Positions 9,164 to 18,683 of a stretch of DNA of 59,064 nt are shown here, one piece after another. Under the pieces are notes generated by a model, which had not been told where the DNA came from, made no database searches, and saw only the letters and a list, made by a program, of their open reading frames with translations. Both the position numbers and the translations under genes were made by a program. The DNA is from Westiellopsis prolifica IICB1 (lineage in GTDB: Bacteria; Cyanobacteriota; Cyanobacteriia; Cyanobacteriales; Nostocaceae), in NCBI RefSeq assembly GCF_004323185.1, contig NZ_NAPS01000001.1:480935-539998 (forward strand), read 5' to 3'. Numbering within the stretch: position 1 is the stretch's first letter; every line of letters starts with the position of its first letter.

Positions 9164-11761
9164 TTGAACTCAACGAAAGTCACAGACTATCGCTTCTCAA
9201 AACAAACCGAGTTACTAAATCGGGGGTTAGCAGTGCAACAGGAAAACATCCAAGAATCTAATTCTCATCATCAATCTAGTGTGAAATTGAGTTGGGTTCA
9301 CCAAGATTTAGCGCATTTGCGACCTTTTATTCGCAGTACCATCAAATTATTCAAATTAGGTGAAAAAGCTAGTAACCCAGAAATATTAGTACAAGAAGTG
9401 CTGGCTTGGACAAGCGCTCAACCTTTACTTACCCAAAAAGTTTGTCAGTTGCTGTCTGATTATAAAACTTTTATTACTGCTGGTGAAGAAGCCGCAGTCG
9501 TTGAGCAGTTAATACAAAATCACTTGATAGCAAATTGGGAAACTCAAATCGCTGCTGAACATTTACAGACAATTCACGACGGTTTAGTTGCTAATCAAAA
9601 ATATAATTCGATATGGTTGCTGCGATTGTATCAGCAAATTTTGCAACAAGGAGAATTACTAGTTCACGATAGTCCAGTTCAAACAGAGTTGTTGAACTTA
9701 GGGTTAGTAGTTAAACAAGAAAATAAATTAAGAATATCAAACCGCATTTACCTATCTATTTTTAATTTGAATTGGGTCGAGCAAGAATTAGGACGTTTGC
9801 GACCCATGATTCACAACACTACTAAATTATTTAAACTAGATAAAAAAGCAACTCATCCAGATGTTGTACTCGAACAAGTATTTTTTTGGACAGGCGCTCA
9901 ATCTTTTTTAACCCAAAAAGTTTGTCAATTGCTCTGTGAGCATGAAAATTTTATTCCTGCTGGGAAAGAAGCAACAATAGTTGAGCAGTTAGTACAAAAT
10001 CACTTGATTACAAATTGGGAAAGTCAGATAGCTGCTGAACATTTGCAAGTAATTCAACAAAGTTTAGTCCAAAATCAATTCTGCAATCCTACACAACTAC
10101 TAAGGCTATATCAGCAAATTTTACAACAAGGACAATTATCGGCTCAAGACAATCCCATCGAAACAGAGTTATTGAATATAGGAATAGTAGTTAAACAAGA
10201 CAATAAATTAAAAGTAGCTAACCGAATTTACCAATCTATTTTTAATTTGGATTGGATCAATCAACAATTAGAGCAATTACAACCTTTGATCCAAAATACC
10301 ATTAAAATTTTTAATTTAAATGAGAAAGCTAGTAACCCAGAAACATTAGTACAAGAAGTGCTGAGGTGGACTGGTTATCAGCTTTTTTTGACTAAAAAGG
10401 TTTGTCAATTGCTGTTTGAATATACAAATTTTATTGCTGTTGGAGAAGAAGCATCCACAGTCGAAAATTTGGTGCAAAATCGCTTGATTAAAAATTGGGA
10501 AAGTCAGGTAGCTGCTGAACATTTGCAAAAAATTTACGACGATTTAGTTGGGAATCAAAAATGTAATCCAATATGGTTGTTGAGAACATATCAGCAAATA
10601 TTACAACAGGGAAAATATTCACTTGAAGATGACTTAGTCGAAACAGAGTTATTGAATATAGGAATAGTAGTTAAACAAGATCATAAATTAAAAGTAGCTA
10701 ATCGGATTTATCAATCTGTTTTTAATTTAAACTGGGTTGAGCAACAGTTAGCAAATATAGCTGAGGTTTCACCTGCAATCAATTCTAGAATTAATACTAA
10801 AAAATCATTGATAGCAATTGCTATGCTTGAAGCCAGAAATTGGATTTCCAATCCCAGAAGCTTCATGTTGAGAGTGATTTGGTTGTTGCTAGCAATAGCT
10901 GGATTTAGCGCACTTTGCTTCAATATTTATAAAAATATAGAGGTAAGTATTATTTTTCAAGAAGGTAATGAACTGTTTAATCAAGGAGAATATAAAAAAG
11001 CGATCGCCAAATATGACAAACTTTTAAACATCGATAGCAACTACTATCAAGCTTGGACTAACCGAGGTTATGCACTCGCTGGCTTACAAGAATATAGCAA
11101 AATGTTAGAGTCTTGCTCTACAGCTACAATTATAGAACCAAAAGCCGTCTATGCTTGGAATTGTCAAGGAGAAGCACTATATAACCTCCAACAATATTAT
11201 GAGGCGATCTCAGCTTTTGATTCAGCCTTGACTCTTGACACCAAAGACCCTGTATTTTGGATTAATAAAACTGAATCGTTATTAGCATTAAAACAATTTG
11301 ATACAGCACTGGTGACTATTGATGAAGCAATTGGTCTGCTCCAAGAAAAGCAAAAACTGAATCCCCCAGAAAACATGACCAGAGAATTAGCAATTGCTTT
11401 TAGTCATAAAGGTAAGGTCTTATGGCACAAAAAACAATATAAAGAAGCACTTACTGCTTTTGATCAGGCTTTAGTCAACGATCCAAAATATTTTACTGCT
11501 TTGCGGGGGCGGGGTTTAGCATTCCAAAGTTTAAAGCAGCACAAACAAGCGATCGCTCAATTTCAACAAATATTGACTCAATCTCGTCTGACAGATACTC
11601 AAAAAGCAGAAACTCTATACTACATAGGAATAACTTATTGTCAGTCTTCCCAAGTTGATGAAGGACTCGCTGCTCTCGAAGCAGCTGTCAAACTTAAACC
11701 AGACTACCAAGCAGCAGAGCAAGCAAAAGGTAATTGTACTCGATCAGGTTCAAAATCTTAA
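9164..11761 (+). CDS. three-fold repeat, transmembrane, TPR protein
   Basis: The 865-residue product begins with three 159-160 residue repeats (DNA period 477-480 bp, units at 9209, 9686 and 10166) and a partial fourth. Each has FLTQKVCQLL, an ENWES/ANWET segment, LLRLYQQILQQG and VVKQDNKLKVANRIY. These resemble the segment found after the ATPase in cyanobacterial AAA-like (AAA_35) proteins, but no Walker motif is present. One membrane helix (about 572-592) precedes about six TPR units (600-855), so it is probably a membrane-anchored scaffold. The start is TTG with an in-frame stop nine bases upstream; GTG 9233 is an alternative. The frame opens inside a repeat unit, suggesting a lost 5' part. 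Partners are unknown. Confidence 0.72.
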   Translation: MNSTKVTDYRFSKQTELLNRGLAVQQENIQESNSHHQSSVKLSWVHQDLAHLRPFIRSTIKLFKLGEKASNPEILVQEVLAWTSAQPLLTQKVCQLLSDYKTFITAGEEAAVVEQLIQNHLIANWETQIAAEHLQTIHDGLVANQKYNSIWLLRLYQQILQQGELLVHDSPVQTELLNLGLVVKQENKLRISNRIYLSIFNLNWVEQELGRLRPMIHNTTKLFKLDKKATHPDVVLEQVFFWTGAQSFLTQKVCQLLCEHENFIPAGKEATIVEQLVQNHLITNWESQIAAEHLQVIQQSLVQNQFCNPTQLLRLYQQILQQGQLSAQDNPIETELLNIGIVVKQDNKLKVANRIYQSIFNLDWINQQLEQLQPLIQNTIKIFNLNEKASNPETLVQEVLRWTGYQLFLTKKVCQLLFEYTNFIAVGEEASTVENLVQNRLIKNWESQVAAEHLQKIYDDLVGNQKCNPIWLLRTYQQILQQGKYSLEDDLVETELLNIGIVVKQDHKLKVANRIYQSVFNLNWVEQQLANIAEVSPAINSRINTKKSLIAIAMLEARNWISNPRSFMLRVIWLLLAIAGFSALCFNIYKNIEVSIIFQEGNELFNQGEYKKAIAKYDKLLNIDSNYYQAWTNRGYALAGLQEYSKMLESCSTATIIEPKAVYAWNCQGEALYNLQQYYEAISAFDSALTLDTKDPVFWINKTESLLALKQFDTALVTIDEAIGLLQEKQKLNPPENMTRELAIAFSHKGKVLWHKKQYKEALTAFDQALVNDPKYFTALRGRGLAFQSLKQHKQAIAQFQQILTQSRLTDTQKAETLYYIGITYCQSSQVDEGLAALEAAVKLKPDYQAAEQAKGNCTRSGSKS

Positions 11762-12274
11762 CCACCGAGGTTTGATATCAGTGTAAATTTTACCAACAGT
11801 CCTAGAATCAGGGGGTTGTGATTGCTTAAAATCACTACCAAGCATTTGGTATAAAGCTTGAGAAGAATTTACCTTTTCATTCAGGGTGAATAATACCTGA
11901 GCGCTGTAATGATTGCAACCAACACCCCTGCGTTCTACAGCACAAATTACAGGTTGAGCGTTGGATTTGTCGTTAGTGAGGTATTTGGCACGACCTGTTT
12001 GATATAGTGCTTGCAAAGTCTGAGCTGTTTTCTCACAGTTTTGCACCGCAGCTTGGGATGAAAAATATTCAGGTGGGAAACTCAAAATATTTAAATCTTT
12101 GACGCTTTTTTGCTCGGAAAAGCTAGCAACCACTGTAGGTATAGCAGTATTTGTCTTACACGTCACCTTCATGGTATATGCAACTTTGCTGGGTTGAGCA
12201 ACCACTGCTACAGCGGGAGATGCAAGTATGGAACTTACTCCTAGTATAGTGAGCCAAGATAAGCGTTTGTTCAT
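11750..12274 (-). CDS. COP23-family exported protein
   Basis: This is a 174-residue protein with a signal peptide (about residues 1-26, ending AVVAQ). It has the COP23-family pattern: a cysteine after YTMKVTC, PTVVASF, a second cysteine in AAVQNCEKTAQTLQALY, then PVICAVERRGVGC and LFTLN. Four cysteines in the mature part could form two disulfides in the periplasm or thylakoid lumen. COP23 was named for a circadian-oscillating membrane protein of Cyanothece; its biochemical role is not known to me. Its 3' end overlaps the convergent repeat/TPR gene by 12 bases. Its 5' end faces the tpsA-like gene 140 bases away, so the two share a divergent promoter region. Confidence 0.8.
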   Translation of the reverse strand: MNKRLSWLTILGVSSILASPAVAVVAQPSKVAYTMKVTCKTNTAIPTVVASFSEQKSVKDLNILSFPPEYFSSQAAVQNCEKTAQTLQALYQTGRAKYLTNDKSNAQPVICAVERRGVGCNHYSAQVLFTLNEKVNSSQALYQMLGSDFKQSQPPDSRTVGKIYTDIKPRWLRF

Positions 12275-12414
12275 TTTAAAGTTGCTTCCTTAAATATTGA
12301 CTAAAAATTTAGTCTTACTATACTATTTTTTAGTTAATTTTACTTAAGTAATACACAAAAAGAGAACTAAAATAAGTTTCAATTATCTTCATCTGTATAA
12401 TTTTATTTTTAAAG
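12275..12414. promoter_or_regulatory. divergent promoter region between COP23 and tpsA-like genes
   Basis: These 140 AT-rich bases separate two divergent starts and must carry both upstream regions. GGAAGCAAC (reverse complement of 12281-12289) is a plausible ribosome site for the minus-strand gene. No defined operator or -35/-10 pair is convincing by eye. Confidence 0.45.
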
Positions 12415-15400
12415 ATGGAACAGGTAAATAGATGTCTTTTATTACTCTTTAAAACCGCTATCAGCTATCTATTTGCTGGTAATTTAGTTCAAGCCCAAAT
12501 TTCTCCAGACGGAACTGTACCAACTAGTGTCAATCAAATTAATAATATCTTTGAAATTACTGGAGGGACACAAGCTGGGAGCAACCTATTCCATAGTTTT
12601 CGAGAGTTTTCCGTGCCTACTGGCAGCGAAGCTTTTTTTAGAAATACTGCTAATACTAATAGTAATAGTATTGTCAACATTATCAATCGAGTCACAGGTG
12701 GCTCAATTTCTAATATTGATGGATTAATAAGAGAAAATTATGGAGCAAATTTAATTTTGATTAATCCTAGTGGGATTAATTTTGGTCCTAATGCCCAACT
12801 AAATATAGGCGGTTCTTTTTTAGGAAGTACAGCTAATAGTATTAAATTTGCTGATGGCACAGAATTTAGTGCTACAAATCTTCAAAATTCACCATTATTA
12901 ACAATTAGTGTGCCAGTTGGTTTACAATTTGGTCAAAATCCAGCAGCAATCAACGTTCAAGGTCAGGGTCACAATTTATCAGTTGAAAGTCAAATTTTCT
13001 CACCTTTTACGAGGGGCGATACTACCGGGCTAAAGGTACAACCTGGTCAAACTTTAGGTTTAGTAGGCGGAGATATCACCTTAGATGGGGGTGTGATCAC
13101 AGCAGCAGGAGGACGAATTGAATTAGGTAGCGTCGGTGGAAATTCTTTCGTTAATCTTGCTGCTAACCCTGGTCAAGTTTGGAGTTTGGACTATACAGGA
13201 GTGTCTAGCTTTAAAGATATTGACATGCGATCGCGCGCGATTACAGATACTAGTGGAGTTGGTAGCAGTTCTATCCAGTTACAAGGTAGAAATATTACAC
13301 TTCAAGATGGATCAGCCGTATTAATTCAAACCCAAGGTACACAATCAGCAGGAAACATCAACGTCAATGCATCTGAATCTTTGCGATTAATTGGTACCAC
13401 ACCAGATGGGCGAATTTCCACCAACATATTTGCTGAAACCATTGGAGGTGGCAAAAGCGGAGACATCAATATTATAACTGGGCGCTTAGTAGTTCAAGAT
13501 GGAGCAGTTATATCTGCTGCTACTTATACTCCTGCTCCTGGTGGTAATATCAGTATAAATGCTGCTGAGTCTTTAGAAGTACTTGGATATTCATCAGTAA
13601 ATCCCAATCGTTTTAGTACAATTTCTGCTGCAACCTACGGCGCTGGAAATGCGGGAACACTTACAGTCTCAACCAAACGTGTCACAGCAACAAATGGAGG
13701 TAACATTGCATCGATCACAGCTGGAACTGGCTCAGGTGGAAACGTCATTGTAAATGCATCTGAGTTAGTCGAACTGATTGGATTTACCCCATTTGTCTTT
13801 GCACCTAGCCAGATTACCGCCGGTACAGGAGGCCCCGGTTCAGCAGGTAATGTGACGATTGATACTCAGCGTTTGGTTGTTAAAGATGGAGGTAGAGTAG
13901 ATGCTTCCACCTTGGCGAGTGGTCCAGCCGGAAGTATTACAATCAACGCTAAAGAAGCAGTAGAAGTCAGTGGTACAGTCCCAGGATCTGTCAATCCCAG
14001 TCTGATTGTCTCCTCTGCTAATACCGTTGATCCCGCCTTGCAGCAATTATTAAGACTGCCTCCCTATCCTTCTGGAGCCTCTGGAGATGTGACAATTAAC
14101 ACAGGTAAATTACTTGTTACAGACGGCGCTCTCATTACAGCAAGCAATAATGGGTTTGGAGCCTCTGGAAACATCAGAATCAATGCTCGTTCGGTTTTTC
14201 TGGATCAGGGAGGAAGTATCACATCGGAATTGGGTTCAGCAAATGCCATAGGACAGCCTGATGTTTTTTCTCCGATAACTTTACCAGTTCCCAAGGGTGG
14301 GGATATTGCAATTTCAACCCAACAATTAGATATCCGGGGTGGGGCTAAAATATCTACTAGCACTTTTAGGGATGCAATAGGCGGCAATATTAATGTGGAT
14401 GCTCCCGAATCAGTGCAAGTGTTTGGAGTTTCACCGATAAATCCTGCATTGCAGAGTTTGATTAGTGCTTCAACTTTCGGTTCCACCAATTCGGGAAATG
14501 TGACTATTTCAACGGGGCGATTGAGCGTTGTTAACGGGGGATTAATCACCGCCGGTACCTTTGGAACTGGTTCTGGGGGAGATGTAACCGTTAATGCAAC
14601 TGAATTAGTAGAAGTTACTGGAGTAGAACCATCCCGATTCTTACCAAGCATCGTCGCAGTTTCAACATTCAATGCTGGGAATGCTGGCAACTTGAGTATC
14701 ACCTCACCTAAAGTTGTAGTTCGGGGTGGTGGTAAAATAGATGCTTCCACTTTTGCAAGTGGTTCAGCAGGAAATGTTACCATCAACGCTCCCCAATCAG
14801 TAGAGGTGACTGGCACAGTCCCAGGGAGTCGCAATCCTAGTTTGATTGGTTCCGCAGCCATTATTGAGAACGAAACCATTCGACAGATTCTTGGAGTACC
14901 TCCTGTCCCAAGTGGAGCGTCTGGAGATTTGATCATTAACACAGGGAAGTTGAGTGTTACTGATGGAGGGTTGGTGACAACGAGTAATCAAGGTTCAGGA
15001 ATATCCGGCGACATCAAAATTAATGCTCAGTCTATTTTTCTTAATAGTGGTGGTGGTATTAGATCAGAATTAGGAGGAACCTTCGGAGGAGGACAACCTA
15101 CTTTCTTTTCTCCTTTCACTGTTGGAGGTGACATAGGCGGAGATATTAATATTTCAGCCCAAGAGTTAATAGTTAAGAATGGTGCTGGTATTTCAACTGC
15201 TACCTTTACGAATGCAGCAGGTGGTAATATCAATGTGGATGTTTCAGGCTTAGTGCAAGTAGACGGGTTTGCACCTTTCAATCCTAACGCGCTTAGTTTG
15301 ATTGCTAGTTCTACGTTTGGTTCTGGACGCTCAGGAAATGTCAATCTTTCCACTGGGAAATTGCAGGTTCTCAATGGAGCGAGGGTAGGCGCTGGTACTT

Positions 15401-16569
15401 TTGGAAGTGGCTCTAGTGGAGATATTACCGTTAATGCCACAGAATCAATACAAGTTATTGGTAAAGAACCAAGTCAATCAGTAGGTAGTTTAATTGGTGT
15501 TTCGACGCTGAATATCGGTAATGGTGGTGACTTGACTATCAATACACCAAAACTGATCGTCCAAGATGGCGGTAGAGTTGATTCTTCGACTGCTGCTAGT
15601 GGTTCAGCAGGAAATGTTACTATTAATGCTTCTAAATATGTTGAGGTTGATGGTAAATCCAGTCTGATCAGTGCTGGTGCAAATATTGAGAGTGAAATTG
15701 CCCGACAACTTTTTAGATTACCGCCTGTTCCGAGTGGTTCATCTGGTGACGTGACAATCAACACACCAAAATTGAGGATTACAAATGAAGGTCAAGTGAA
15801 CGCGAGAAACCAGGGAACAGGTAATGCGGGCAGTGTCAGAATTAATACTAACTCTACTTTTTTGGATAACAGAGGTAGCATCACAGCGGCAACCACATCT
15901 GGTGAAGGTGGTAACATTTTCTTGCAAACGAATTCCCTAGAAATGCGCCATGGTAGCCAGATATCTGCGGAAGCAGGCGGCAGTGGTAACGGTGGTAACA
16001 TCACGATTACTGGCTTTAGTCCGGCTGACTTTGTGGTGCTATTAGAAAGTAGCAAAATCACTGCTAATGCATTTCAGGGTAGGGGAGGAAATATCAATAT
16101 TAATACACAAGGTCTATTTGTGTGTCCAGAATGTCAGATTAGTGCTAGTTCTCAGTTAGGGGTAGATGGGCAAGTAGAAATTTTGACACCAAATACTAGT
16201 ACAAATCAAGAAGTTCTTGACTTGCCGCAGGAGATTAATAAACCTGAAGAAGTGGTAGCACAAGTCTGTCCGGCGGACAGAAAACAGGGACAGAGTCAGT
16301 TTATTATCACTGGGCGGGGAGGATTGCCACCTCGACCAAGCGAACCACTCAGTAGTGAAGCATTACTGAGTTTTGAATCTTACCCGAGTCAAGCAGAAAA
16401 GATTTCTGGTAGAGCGATCGCCACCAAAACCAACCAAACTCAACAATTACCACCAATCGCCAGAGGTTGGTATATTAACTCCAAAGGTGCAGTCATCCTC
16501 ACAGCAGCTACACCTACATCTTCCCCCTACAATTCTGGATTAAGTTCATCGTCATGTCATGCTAATTAG
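12415..16569 (+). CDS. two-partner secretion exoprotein (TpsA, filamentous haemagglutinin type)
   Basis: The 1384-residue protein has a signal peptide (about 1-28, ending VQAQ). A TPS secretion domain (about 29-165) includes GANLILINPSGINFGPNAQL and GGSFLGSTA. The rest is a glycine/threonine/serine-rich right-handed beta-helix. Within it a 280-residue block recurs with exactly 840 bp between equivalent anchors (13741, 14581, 15421); the third copy has an 18-bp shortening further on. Near the C-terminus CPECQ and a final Cys give possible metal or disulfide sites. Such proteins cross the outer membrane through a TpsB partner, encoded next with an 11-base overlap. An adhesive or contact role is inferred; no toxin domain is visible. 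Confidence 0.9.
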   Translation: MEQVNRCLLLLFKTAISYLFAGNLVQAQISPDGTVPTSVNQINNIFEITGGTQAGSNLFHSFREFSVPTGSEAFFRNTANTNSNSIVNIINRVTGGSISNIDGLIRENYGANLILINPSGINFGPNAQLNIGGSFLGSTANSIKFADGTEFSATNLQNSPLLTISVPVGLQFGQNPAAINVQGQGHNLSVESQIFSPFTRGDTTGLKVQPGQTLGLVGGDITLDGGVITAAGGRIELGSVGGNSFVNLAANPGQVWSLDYTGVSSFKDIDMRSRAITDTSGVGSSSIQLQGRNITLQDGSAVLIQTQGTQSAGNINVNASESLRLIGTTPDGRISTNIFAETIGGGKSGDINIITGRLVVQDGAVISAATYTPAPGGNISINAAESLEVLGYSSVNPNRFSTISAATYGAGNAGTLTVSTKRVTATNGGNIASITAGTGSGGNVIVNASELVELIGFTPFVFAPSQITAGTGGPGSAGNVTIDTQRLVVKDGGRVDASTLASGPAGSITINAKEAVEVSGTVPGSVNPSLIVSSANTVDPALQQLLRLPPYPSGASGDVTINTGKLLVTDGALITASNNGFGASGNIRINARSVFLDQGGSITSELGSANAIGQPDVFSPITLPVPKGGDIAISTQQLDIRGGAKISTSTFRDAIGGNINVDAPESVQVFGVSPINPALQSLISASTFGSTNSGNVTISTGRLSVVNGGLITAGTFGTGSGGDVTVNATELVEVTGVEPSRFLPSIVAVSTFNAGNAGNLSITSPKVVVRGGGKIDASTFASGSAGNVTINAPQSVEVTGTVPGSRNPSLIGSAAIIENETIRQILGVPPVPSGASGDLIINTGKLSVTDGGLVTTSNQGSGISGDIKINAQSIFLNSGGGIRSELGGTFGGGQPTFFSPFTVGGDIGGDINISAQELIVKNGAGISTATFTNAAGGNINVDVSGLVQVDGFAPFNPNALSLIASSTFGSGRSGNVNLSTGKLQVLNGARVGAGTFGSGSSGDITVNATESIQVIGKEPSQSVGSLIGVSTLNIGNGGDLTINTPKLIVQDGGRVDSSTAASGSAGNVTINASKYVEVDGKSSLISAGANIESEIARQLFRLPPVPSGSSGDVTINTPKLRITNEGQVNARNQGTGNAGSVRINTNSTFLDNRGSITAATTSGEGGNIFLQTNSLEMRHGSQISAEAGGSGNGGNITITGFSPADFVVLLESSKITANAFQGRGGNININTQGLFVCPECQISASSQLGVDGQVEILTPNTSTNQEVLDLPQEINKPEEVVAQVCPADRKQGQSQFIITGRGGLPPRPSEPLSSEALLSFESYPSQAEKISGRAIATKTNQTQQLPPIARGWYINSKGAVILTAATPTSSPYNSGLSSSSCHAN

Positions 16570-18322
16570 AAAGAACTTACTGAGACGTAAAGAGGCCAGA
16601 ATCCGGGGACACAAATTCTCTTCATCTACCACCCTCTCCCTACTCTCTCTACTCTTCACTACATCCTCTGCTTGGGGACAGCCCATAAATCCGGTGACGC
16701 CAACACCAGAACCACCCCAACCCCAGCCTCTACCACCTTTAGAAAAACCACTCCAGGTTCCACCGACACCACCACAAACCCCTGACGAAATCCAGAGTGT
16801 ACCAGGCACAATTGTTGTGCAGAAATTTGAGTTTATTGGCAGTACAGTTTTTAGTCAACAACAGTTACAGCAGGCGACGGCTGATTTTGTTGGTAAATCG
16901 ATTACCTTTGCAGAACTGCTGCAAGCTGCAAATCAAATCACTCAACTTTATCTGCAACAGGGGTATATTACATCTGGAGCCTACATACCTAGTCAAGAAA
17001 TCCAATCGGGGATCGTTAAAATTCAGGTATTAGAAGGTAGCTTAGAAGACATCAAAGTTAACATAGTCAAAGGGCGGTTAAGTTCAAATTATGTGCGATC
17101 GCGCATTGCGATGGCTGGTTATAAACCTTTGAACATTAATCGCCTACAGGAATCACTACAATTATTACAACTCAATCCTCGGATTGAAAGATTAAATGCC
17201 GAACTCACAGCTGGTACCAAACCCGGTACTAATTTATTAGAAGTAACAGTTTTTGGGGCAGATACTTTTAATACCCGCCTGATGTTAAATAACCACCGTA
17301 ACCCCAGCATCGGTACTTTTGAACGTGGTATCGACATCTCAGAAACTAGTTTGTTGGGATTAGGAGATGAATTTACTTTTGGTTATCGCAATACTGATGG
17401 TAGCAACAGGTTTGAGGGTAGTTATAATTTTCCAGTCAATCCCCGCAATGGCACTATTGGTTTTACCTACCGGATCACCAACAACAAAATTATCGAAGCA
17501 CCTTTTGATGATTTAGATATTAAAGTAGATTCTCGCGAGTATGAATTTACCTTTCGTCAACCAGTTATTCAAAAAGCAACCCCTCAACTTAGTCAAGAAC
17601 TTGCTCTTAGTTTTGGGTTTGCAAGACGAGAAACCAACTCCTCTATTCTGGGAGTAGACTTTCCCGTTTTCTCTGGTGCAGATAACAACGGAGAAACCCG
17701 AATCTCAGAATTAAACTTTACTCAAGAATGGTTACAACGTGGTAGCCAAGCCGTCTTAGCTGTAAATTCTGAAATTAGCTTGGGTGTTAATGCTTTTAAT
17801 GCCAGTGTTAGTGATGATGAGCCGGATAGCCAGTTTTTAGTTTGGCGGGGACAAATGCTGTATTTGCGCCGCTTGACACAAGCAACATCAAAATCAACAA
17901 TCAGTCCTAGCCTACTGTTGCGTTCCAGCGTCCAGCTAGCCAGCGATTCTCTAGTTCCCATCGAGCAATTTAGTATCGGCGGTCCCACAACCGTACGCGG
18001 TTACCGTCAAGATGCCTTAGTTACAGATAACGGCATGATTGCCTCCGTAGAAGCACGACTACCGATATTCCAGACACGACAAAATAAGGGAGTTTTACAG
18101 ATTGCACCATTTATTGATTTTGGTATCGGTTGGAACACAGGTAGAGACAGTCCAGATCCGAATACCTTGGTAGGGTTGGGATGTGGTTTACTTTGGCAGA
18201 TGGGAGAAAATTTTTCCGCCCGCTTAGACTGGGGTATTCCTTTAATCGATATTTCCAATTCAGAGGGTAGAACATGGCAAGAAAACGGCGTGTATTTTCA
18301 ATTGGAATACAAACCTTTTTAA
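16559..18322 (+). CDS. TpsB outer-membrane transporter (ShlB/FhaC family)
   Basis: This 587-residue protein has a signal peptide (about 1-35), a proline-rich linker (about 40-75) and a POTRA domain of the ShlB type (about 80-155: VVQKFEFIGSTVFSQQQL through GIVKIQVLEGSLEDI). A second POTRA-like part follows, then a 16-strand-type barrel. The barrel has the conserved ERGIDISETSLLGLGDEF segment and a terminal Phe in LEYKPF. GGPTTVRGYRQD is the conserved loop-6 VRGY motif that inserts into the pore. It translocates the adjacent TpsA across the outer membrane. Its ATG overlaps tpsA by 11 bases, indicating coupled translation. Family assignment is firm. Confidence 0.92.
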   Translation: MLIRKNLLRRKEARIRGHKFSSSTTLSLLSLLFTTSSAWGQPINPVTPTPEPPQPQPLPPLEKPLQVPPTPPQTPDEIQSVPGTIVVQKFEFIGSTVFSQQQLQQATADFVGKSITFAELLQAANQITQLYLQQGYITSGAYIPSQEIQSGIVKIQVLEGSLEDIKVNIVKGRLSSNYVRSRIAMAGYKPLNINRLQESLQLLQLNPRIERLNAELTAGTKPGTNLLEVTVFGADTFNTRLMLNNHRNPSIGTFERGIDISETSLLGLGDEFTFGYRNTDGSNRFEGSYNFPVNPRNGTIGFTYRITNNKIIEAPFDDLDIKVDSREYEFTFRQPVIQKATPQLSQELALSFGFARRETNSSILGVDFPVFSGADNNGETRISELNFTQEWLQRGSQAVLAVNSEISLGVNAFNASVSDDEPDSQFLVWRGQMLYLRRLTQATSKSTISPSLLLRSSVQLASDSLVPIEQFSIGGPTTVRGYRQDALVTDNGMIASVEARLPIFQTRQNKGVLQIAPFIDFGIGWNTGRDSPDPNTLVGLGCGLLWQMGENFSARLDWGIPLIDISNSEGRTWQENGVYFQLEYKPF

Positions 18323-18381
18323 TGTTGGTGACTTGTTATTTGCGATCGCGTAGCAGCTGCTTTGTAGGATCGCTTTCACGT

Positions 18382-18565
18382 TTGTGGTGAAAATCGTCTC
18401 ATTCATAAGCAACGTCGCGATGTTAGTGGCAAACGTCACGATGTTCTTTATGAACAAGACGATGTTGACCACAAACGTCGCGATGTTGACCACAAACGTC
18501 ACGATGTTGACCACAAACGTCGCGATGTTGACCACAAACGTCACGATGTTGACCACAAACGTCGC
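18382..18565. repeat. 21-bp tandem repeat (minisatellite)
   Basis: Five near-identical 21-bp units run from 18461 to 18565 (core GATGTTGACCACAAACGTC), ending alternately GC and AC so that a 42-bp higher-order period exists. Degenerate units extend upstream to about 18382. Because 21 is a multiple of three, both strands stay open as heptapeptide repeats: TTNVAML-like on plus (18384-18581) and VVNIATF-like on minus (18260-18556). Neither frame has a convincing start or non-repeat domain, so I do not call a gene. Confidence 0.9.
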
Positions 18566-18577
18566 GATTTTTTGCTT

Positions 18578-18628
18578 GTAGTAAGGGCTTTAGCCCTTAT
18601 TTTGAGGACTAAAGTCCTCACTACGAAC
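18578..18628. repeat. twin-hairpin repeat, copy 2
   Basis: This has the same design as copy 1: palindromes AAGGGCTTTAGCCCTT and GAGGACTAAAGTCCTC with outer GTAGTAAG and CTCACTAC. It starts directly after the 21-bp minisatellite, between the tpsB-like and CHAT genes, and could fold as a transcript hairpin in their intergenic region. Confidence 0.85.
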
Positions 18629-18683
18629 TTAAAGCATGTGCATCTATGGTCGATTTATATAACCCGATTGAGGTAAAAAGCTT

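Noticed and set aside
14205-16061. Long minus-strand frames opposite the tpsA-like gene (up to 245 codons)
   Set aside because: They are antisense shadows of the repetitive coding sequence with proline/valine-rich, non-protein-like composition.
18260-18581. Overlapping plus- and minus-strand frames encoding heptapeptide repeats
   Set aside because: Both are by-products of a 21-bp tandem repeat whose length is a multiple of three; no start signals or other domains.
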